NCBI RefSeq assembly: GCF_003605125.1
Contig: NZ_QPQT01000022.1
Coordinates: 1-56,496 of the forward strand
From: Shewanella algidipiscicola
GTDB lineage: Bacteria > Pseudomonadota > Gammaproteobacteria > Enterobacterales > Shewanellaceae
Length of the DNA: 56,496 nt
Direction of reading: 5' to 3'
Shown piece after piece: positions 51,713 to 56,496 of this stretch. Made by a program: the position numbers and the translations under genes. The notes under the pieces are model-generated. The model made no database searches. It had not been told where the DNA came from and saw nothing but the letters and a program-made list of their open reading frames with translations. Numbering within the stretch: the first letter of the stretch is position 1; each line of letters opens with the position of its first letter.

Positions 51713-51742
51713 CATTTTTTGACCTTTGTGAATCTGGTTAAG

Positions 51743-51770
51743 CTTGAATTAAGCAAAAAAGCCCCCATCT
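51743..51770 (+). promoter_or_regulatory. Sigma-32 heat-shock promoter of clpB
   Basis: CTTGAA (51743-51748), 14 bases, then CCCCATCT (51763-51770). Both boxes match the RpoH consensus exactly, and the spacing is right. The clpB start lies 55 bases downstream. Confidence 0.92.
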
Positions 51771-51824
51771 TTAAATTAACAAAATACTGAAGGTTAACTT
51801 CATTCGTTGGTTTTAGGAGGTTGT

Positions 51825-54398
51825 ATGCGGCTTGATCGTATGACAAATAAATTTCAGATAGCCATCTCCGATGCTCAATCATTAGCGTTGGGACGTGACC
51901 ATCAGTTCATTGAACCTATTCATTTAATGATGGCATTGCTTAATCAAGATAGTGGCTCTATCCATCCTTTGCTGACTCAAGCAGGGATTTCGGTGAGTAC
52001 ACTTCGTTCATCATTAAACCAAGAGCTTGAGCGATTACCTCAAGTTGAAGGTACCGGTGGCGATATTCAATTATCGCAGGCGTTAATTCGCTTACTAAAC
52101 TTATGTGATAAATTAGCGCAAAAGCGCAAAGATAAGTTTATCTCCAGTGAACTGTTTGTGCTGGCTGCCATAGAAGGCGGTGATGCATTGGCACAGTGCC
52201 TTAAAAAGTCTGGTGCGACCAAAGAGTTATTAGAGCAAACCATATTGCAAATTCGCTCTGGTAAAAATATTGATGATCCTAATGCGGAAGATCAGCGTCA
52301 GGCGTTGAAAAAGTTCACCGTTGATTTAACTGAGCGCGCCGAGCAGGGTAAGTTGGATCCTGTGATTGGCCGTGACGATGAGATCCGTCGCACCATTCAA
52401 GTGCTGCAGCGTCGTAGCAAGAACAACCCTGTCTTGATTGGTGAGCCTGGTGTGGGTAAAACGGCGATTGTCGAAGGCTTGGCACAACGTATCATCAACG
52501 GCGAAGTGCCCGAAGGGATCAAAAATAAGCGGGTATTGTCACTCGATATGGGCGCATTGATTGCGGGGGCTAAATATCGTGGTGAGTTTGAAGAGCGCTT
52601 AAAGGCGGTGCTCAACGAGCTTGCACAAGAAGAAGGCCAGGTTATTCTGTTTATCGATGAGTTGCACACCATGGTCGGTGCCGGTAAAGGCGATGGTGCC
52701 ATGGATGCCGGTAACATGTTAAAACCTGCGTTAGCCCGCGGTGATTTACACTGTGTCGGTGCAACAACGTTAGATGAGTATCGTCAATATATTGAAAAAG
52801 ATGCCGCGCTTGAGCGTCGTTTCCAAAAAGTGTTGGTGGATGAGCCTAGCGTGGAAGACACTATCGCGATTTTGCGTGGACTCAAAGAGCGTTACGAATT
52901 GCATCATCATGTAGAGATCACCGATCCTGCGATTGTGGCGGCGGCGAGCATGTCTCATCGTTATATCTCGGATCGTAAATTACCGGATAAGGCGATCGAC
53001 TTAATTGATGAGGCGGCATCGAGTATTCGTATTCAGATCGACTCAAAACCTGAGCCGCTAGATAGACTTGAGCGTCGGGCGATTCAGCTTAAGCTCGAAG
53101 AGCAAGCGTTGAGTAAAGAGAACGATGAAGCGAGTTTACGTCGCCTAAGTACGCTGCGCAGTGAGCTACGAGAAGTTGAAGAGAAAGTTGCAGAGCTTAC
53201 TGAGATTTGGCATACCGAGAAAGCAGCCTTGGCTGGTACTCAGCATATTAAAGCCGAACTCGAACAGGCTAGAATGGATATGGAAGTGGCGCGTCGTGCA
53301 GGGGATTTAACCCGAATGTCAGAGCTACAATATGGCCGTATTCCTGAGCTTGAAAAGCAACTTGATTTAGCTTCTCAAGCTGAAATGCAAGATATGACCT
53401 TGTTGCGTAACAAAGTGACCGATGTCGAGATCGCTGAGGTGCTCTCAAAGGCCACAGGTATTCCAGTGTCTAAGATGCTTGAAGGCGAGAAGGAGAAGCT
53501 CTTACAGATGGAAGATGCGTTGCATACACGGGTTATTGGTCAAAATGAGGCCGTTAATGCCGTTGCTAATGCTATCCGTCGTAGCCGCGCAGGTCTTGCG
53601 GATCCTAATCGCCCCATTGGTTCATTCTTATTCCTCGGACCAACGGGTGTGGGTAAGACTGAACTGTGCAAATCGCTCGCGAAGTTTTTGTTTGATACCG
53701 AAGCGGCGATGGTGCGAATCGACATGTCGGAATTTATGGAGAAGCATTCAGTATCACGTTTAGTGGGGGCGCCTCCAGGATATGTGGGTTATGAAGAGGG
53801 TGGCTACTTAACCGAAGCGGTCAGACGTAAGCCTTACTCGGTTATCTTACTCGATGAGGTTGAGAAAGCGCATCCTGATGTATTCAACATCTTGTTACAG
53901 GTGCTTGATGATGGTCGTTTGACCGATGGACAAGGTCGTACGGTTGATTTCCGTAATACAGTGGTCATCATGACATCGAACTTAGGTTCAGACATTATTC
54001 AAGAACGTTTTGGTGTCGCAACGTATGCCGAAATGAAAACTGAAGTCATGAATGTCGTGACCCATAGCTTTAGGCCTGAGTTCCTTAACCGTATTGACGA
54101 GAGTGTCGTGTTCCATCCGTTAGAGTCAGAACACATTGCACATATTGCTAAGATTCAAATTGATAATCTTCGCGCTCGTCTTGCAGATAAGGACTTTGAA
54201 TTAGAGATAAGTGATGACGCATTGGCGTTAATTGCTCAGGCTGGTTTCGATCCTGTCTATGGTGCGCGCCCATTAAAACGTGCATTGCAGCAAGAGGTTG
54301 AAAACCCATTAGCGCAGCGTCTATTACGAGGCGAGTTAATCCCAGGTAAGCCAATTCATATTGGCAGCGCCGGTGGTGAGTTAACCTTTACTCAATAA
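51825..54398 (+). CDS. clpB: ATP-dependent disaggregase ClpB
   Basis: An 857-residue Hsp100 chaperone that, with DnaK, pulls proteins out of aggregates after heat shock. It has the N domain (MRLDRMTNKFQIAISDAQSL), the first AAA+ module (Walker A GEPGVGKTA, about 205), a long coiled-coil middle domain (about 405-525, typical of ClpB and absent from ClpA), and the second AAA+ module (Walker A GPTGVGKTE, about 604). I start at ATG 51825, since TAGGAGG lies four bases upstream; the frame runs six codons further back. The length equals that of E. coli ClpB. A consensus sigma-32 promoter precedes it. Confidence 0.98.
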   Translation: MRLDRMTNKFQIAISDAQSLALGRDHQFIEPIHLMMALLNQDSGSIHPLLTQAGISVSTLRSSLNQELERLPQVEGTGGDIQLSQALIRLLNLCDKLAQKRKDKFISSELFVLAAIEGGDALAQCLKKSGATKELLEQTILQIRSGKNIDDPNAEDQRQALKKFTVDLTERAEQGKLDPVIGRDDEIRRTIQVLQRRSKNNPVLIGEPGVGKTAIVEGLAQRIINGEVPEGIKNKRVLSLDMGALIAGAKYRGEFEERLKAVLNELAQEEGQVILFIDELHTMVGAGKGDGAMDAGNMLKPALARGDLHCVGATTLDEYRQYIEKDAALERRFQKVLVDEPSVEDTIAILRGLKERYELHHHVEITDPAIVAAASMSHRYISDRKLPDKAIDLIDEAASSIRIQIDSKPEPLDRLERRAIQLKLEEQALSKENDEASLRRLSTLRSELREVEEKVAELTEIWHTEKAALAGTQHIKAELEQARMDMEVARRAGDLTRMSELQYGRIPELEKQLDLASQAEMQDMTLLRNKVTDVEIAEVLSKATGIPVSKMLEGEKEKLLQMEDALHTRVIGQNEAVNAVANAIRRSRAGLADPNRPIGSFLFLGPTGVGKTELCKSLAKFLFDTEAAMVRIDMSEFMEKHSVSRLVGAPPGYVGYEEGGYLTEAVRRKPYSVILLDEVEKAHPDVFNILLQVLDDGRLTDGQGRTVDFRNTVVIMTSNLGSDIIQERFGVATYAEMKTEVMNVVTHSFRPEFLNRIDESVVFHPLESEHIAHIAKIQIDNLRARLADKDFELEISDDALALIAQAGFDPVYGARPLKRALQQEVENPLAQRLLRGELIPGKPIHIGSAGGELTFTQ

Positions 54399-54813
54399 CG
54401 ATGCGTAAGAGGTGTTAATCAATAGTCAGTACCATCGCTAAATTGACTTGTTAGCCTCTCCAACCGAAAAGCCCGAACTTATTATATTGAGTTCGGGCTT
54501 TTTTATTAGCTTCATCGCCCAGTAATTTGTCATCCTTAACAAGGAAACGCTGGTATGGAAATGTGAGCCCGTAAAGTAATTATTAAATTGAGGATTTTAC
54601 CCTAGTGATTTTGCAATCACTATAAACATCAACTACCTTGCTAATAGTGTTTTGCTTCGTAGTGTCAACTCGATTTGTTATTAATTAGTTTAATCGAGTT
54701 GTCACAGAGTTAAGCCATCATCGAGTGGATATTCCGATTAATGGTGTCTTACCTTATATCGTCACCGCTATACTTATGGCATGTTGGACGCCATTGCACT
54801 GAAGGAGTGATGA
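54399..54813. other. Gene-free stretch with terminator and inverted repeat
   Basis: It holds the clpB terminator (54467-54504) and an imperfect 14-base inverted repeat (54662-54675 and 54692-54705; GTGTCAACTCGATT against AATCGAGTTGTCAC, one mismatch). No gene was seen. Confidence 0.6.
54467..54504 (+). terminator. Terminator of clpB
   Basis: AAAAGCCCGAACT and AGTTCGGGCTTTT form a 13-base stem, followed by T residues. Confidence 0.95.
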
Positions 54814-55143
54814 ATGAATATCAAATTAATCTTATTATTAGGAATAGCTCTTGCGTTAACTGGGTGTAGCACCTCATCCGGTACGGCGCCCGAGTCGTTA
54901 ACAAGTGCAACTTATATAGGGGTCGGTAATGTCGAATATGATAGCTTGTATCATTATGGTTACAATATTGGCTGTCGTAGCGCGGTAACTGTGAAGATTA
55001 ACCCCGCTAATAATGTTGACGTCGAGTCAATGAAAGATCCCGTCCTCGATGGACTAACTGAATTTGATAAAGGTTGGCGTTCAGGCGTTAAGGCTTGTGA
55101 GGATGGCATTAGCCGCTCTATGTATAGTGTGGGAACGTCATAG
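54814..55143 (+). CDS. Small hypothetical lipoprotein
   Basis: A 109-residue protein with a clear lipoprotein signal (MNIKLILLLGIALALTGCS, lipobox LTGC, Cys18). The mature part (about 91 residues) is polar, with a central YDSLYHYGYNIGCRS and two further cysteines (in GCRS and KACEDG) that could form a disulfide. GAAGGAG-type sequence lies upstream of the ATG. I do not recognise a family; it is probably an envelope protein of unknown role. It is convergent with the DUF4124 gene. Confidence 0.8.
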   Translation: MNIKLILLLGIALALTGCSTSSGTAPESLTSATYIGVGNVEYDSLYHYGYNIGCRSAVTVKINPANNVDVESMKDPVLDGLTEFDKGWRSGVKACEDGISRSMYSVGTS

Positions 55144-55176
55144 ATTGAGCTTAGCTTAAGTGAGCATAGTGCAAGT

Positions 55177-55207
55177 CAGCTTATTTTATACAAAATAGGC
55201 TGATTTT
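55177..55207. terminator. Possible shared terminator of the convergent pair
   Basis: CAGCTTATTTT and AAAATAGGCTG pair (one G-T pair) around ATAC, overlapping the stop codon of the minus-strand gene. Confidence 0.5.
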
Positions 55208-55624
55208 CTCTTGTTGCGCCGACATGGCAGCTTGCCTTTGTTCTTCCGTCATTCTCTCCATATCACCTGTTTGTGCATTTCTTCGTGTCAGTCTGGTGTG
55301 GGTGTTAAGTAGGTTGAGTTGATGTTTAGCATTGCTACAAATCGCTTTTGCTTGTGCTTTATCTTGTCGCACTATTGCTTCTGCTGCGGTTTGTTGTGGG
55401 TTTTTAGTTGGCACGCTAACTTCAGTCTCTTTTGGCGCAATAAATCCTACTTTTTGCTGTTCTATATCTTCGCTATACAATGTTTCAGATGGCCTATCTG
55501 GCGGAACCTGTTGGCTGTAATGAGTCACCCCATTTTCATCAACCCACTTGTAAATGGTTGTCGCCAATACCGTAGGGCTCAATATTAGTGTGAGTAATAG
55601 TGCGTGATACCGAATTTTAATCAT
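55181..55624 (-). CDS. DUF4124-domain exported protein
   Basis: A protein of about 147 residues with a signal peptide (MIKIRYHALLLTLILSPTVL, then ATT) and an N-terminal DUF4124 domain, seen as TIYKWVDENGVTHYSQQVPP. The domain is common in periplasmic proteins of gammaproteobacteria and its role is unknown. The C-terminal half is helical and charged, with two cysteines. In-frame starts lie at 55624, 55636 (both ATG) and 55645 (GTG); I prefer 55624 because it gives the most usual signal peptide, but none has a strong ribosome site. Confidence 0.82.
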   Translation of the reverse strand: MIKIRYHALLLTLILSPTVLATTIYKWVDENGVTHYSQQVPPDRPSETLYSEDIEQQKVGFIAPKETEVSVPTKNPQQTAAEAIVRQDKAQAKAICSNAKHQLNLLNTHTRLTRRNAQTGDMERMTEEQRQAAMSAQQEKISLFCIK

Positions 55625-55645
55625 CTTGCTATCCATAATAAGCAC

Positions 55646-56386
55646 TTGTGGATACCTAATTTTAATATACCTAACGAAATATACGCTTCTTGCCAGTTAA
55701 ATAGATTATCAACGTGAGGCAAAAATAGCTTCTACCGAGTCAAGATAACGCTGCTGTTAAGGATATGCAAAACTTAAATAACATTAAGTTAAACAGCAAA
55801 TGTGACCGCTTCGTTGACGCAACTTAGCCACTGAAATGAACCCGTACTTAAATAAGGGGCAAAATATAGGGGGCAAAATGGTCCAATTGTTTATTAGGAC
55901 CATGTTCAATAGAACAAATCCACTTCCCTTTTTCTGTGCCTGTATGCAAAAGCCCCTAAGGGATGCCGAGTCAGAGGGAGGGAAGCTAAAAGGGCGTTTA
56001 GCTTAGACTTATTTTTGACGTTGATGAAGATGGCGGTGGGCATATCATACTAATGTCAAGCCGCACTACGCTAAGCTTGATATCTAAAGCATAGATTTTA
56101 GTACCTACGATGTAGACGATAGGCTGACTAACTATGGCGCACCTATCATCGACGCTCAGTAATCTATCGACACGATAAATAATTTTTGGCAAATTTTTAC
56201 ACATTTTCTGCAAAGTGAATCAATCTGTGCCAGACTTATCTTCCCGCTCAGCAATGCCTCGTTAAATACCGAGCCATTTATCGCATGATAATTGAGCATC
56301 TTGAGTGGGGAAGTGGCTTTTATAGAGCGATTTTATCGGTTTTTGTTTGAAAAGTGTGCGAGCGTGATTTAATACGTAAAAAGCCC
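55646..56386. other. Gene-free stretch before the rRNA operon
   Basis: About 740 bases in which I find no convincing gene. The part nearest the promoter (56320-56386) is A/T-rich and may contain an UP element and Fis sites. Confidence 0.5.
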
Positions 56387-56414
56387 TTGCGCCCATCTGA
56401 GAACTGCCTATAAT
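56387..56414 (+). promoter_or_regulatory. Probable rRNA operon promoter
   Basis: TTGCGC (56387-56392), 16 bases, then TATAAT (56409-56414), followed by a GC-rich discriminator (GCGCATCC). The sequence to the end of the window looks like an rRNA leader, and the 16S gene should follow outside the window. E. coli also has an rRNA operon (rrnG) next to clpB. Confidence 0.75.
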
Positions 56415-56496
56415 GCGCATCCACTGACACGGCACAGCAGGCCAACTATCTAGGTAGTATAGGACTTGCAGCTAAGTCAGCGTCTCTTTTAACAAA

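Noticed and set aside
55998..56213. 71-codon minus-strand open frame near the right end
   Set aside because: No ribosome site, no motif, and it lies in a region expected to be upstream sequence of an rRNA operon.
1..56496. CRISPR array, insertion sequence or prophage
   Set aside because: No regularly spaced direct repeats with unique spacers, no transposase, phage integrase or structural gene were seen; the tandem repeats found have no spacers.

Overview
The window looks like a chromosomal segment of a Shewanella-type gammaproteobacterium. The evidence is the lldEFG lactate-oxidation operon, a FadE-type acyl-CoA dehydrogenase, a miniature multiheme c-type cytochrome, a GlyGly-CTERM serine protease, an HBM-type chemoreceptor, and the order bamD / rluD-pgeF-clpB followed by an rRNA-operon promoter (E. 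coli also has clpB upstream of an rRNA operon). No phage, transposase or CRISPR array was seen. Most of the window is ordinary core genome; the accessory part is at the left end.

Left end (1-3884): three integron gene cassettes read on the minus strand, each with its own attC site: a PD-(D/E)xK nuclease-like protein, a GNAT acetyltransferase and a small membrane protein. No integrase or attI is visible, so this is a small attC cluster lacking an integrase. It is flanked on both sides by copies of one degenerate non-coding repeat family in opposite orientations. A cluster of GCGC-centred palindromic motifs sits directly in front of the first cassette.

3885-16000: mgtE (magnesium transport), a ppiC-type prolyl isomerase, a LysR regulator, the lldE-lldF-lldG operon, fadE with a candidate operator, a stand-alone LPD1-like putative zinc metalloprotein, and a fused dicarboxylate symporter plus periplasmic solute-binding protein.

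16000-30000: a cobalamin riboswitch in front of a TonB-dependent B12 receptor, an SGNH esterase, an HDOD protein behind a long inverted repeat, divergent metR/metE with MetJ and MetR boxes, a CDGSH plus glutamate-synthase fusion divergent from dodecin, queG, a PAP2 phosphatase, a conserved hypothetical, rsuA and a decayed hexapeptide acetyltransferase.

30000-45000: an M13 metallopeptidase lipoprotein, an exported RelA/SpoT-like synthetase-domain protein followed by a SMI1/KNR4 protein and a DUF4447-like protein, a non-canonical Nramp-like transporter, yehS, maeA, a tri-heme cytochrome and a 1631-residue subtilase.

45000-56496: a LysR regulator, a chemoreceptor with a FliA-type promoter, tRNA-Phe, bamD, rluD-pgeF, clpB with a textbook sigma-32 promoter, a small lipoprotein, a DUF4124 protein, and an rRNA-operon promoter whose 16S gene should start just beyond the right edge.

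The observations most worth a second look are the nuclease-bearing cassette array, the exported RelA/SpoT-like enzyme next to a SUKH-type protein, the CDGSH-glutamate synthase and symporter-receptor fusions, and the Nramp-like protein lacking the DPGN motif.
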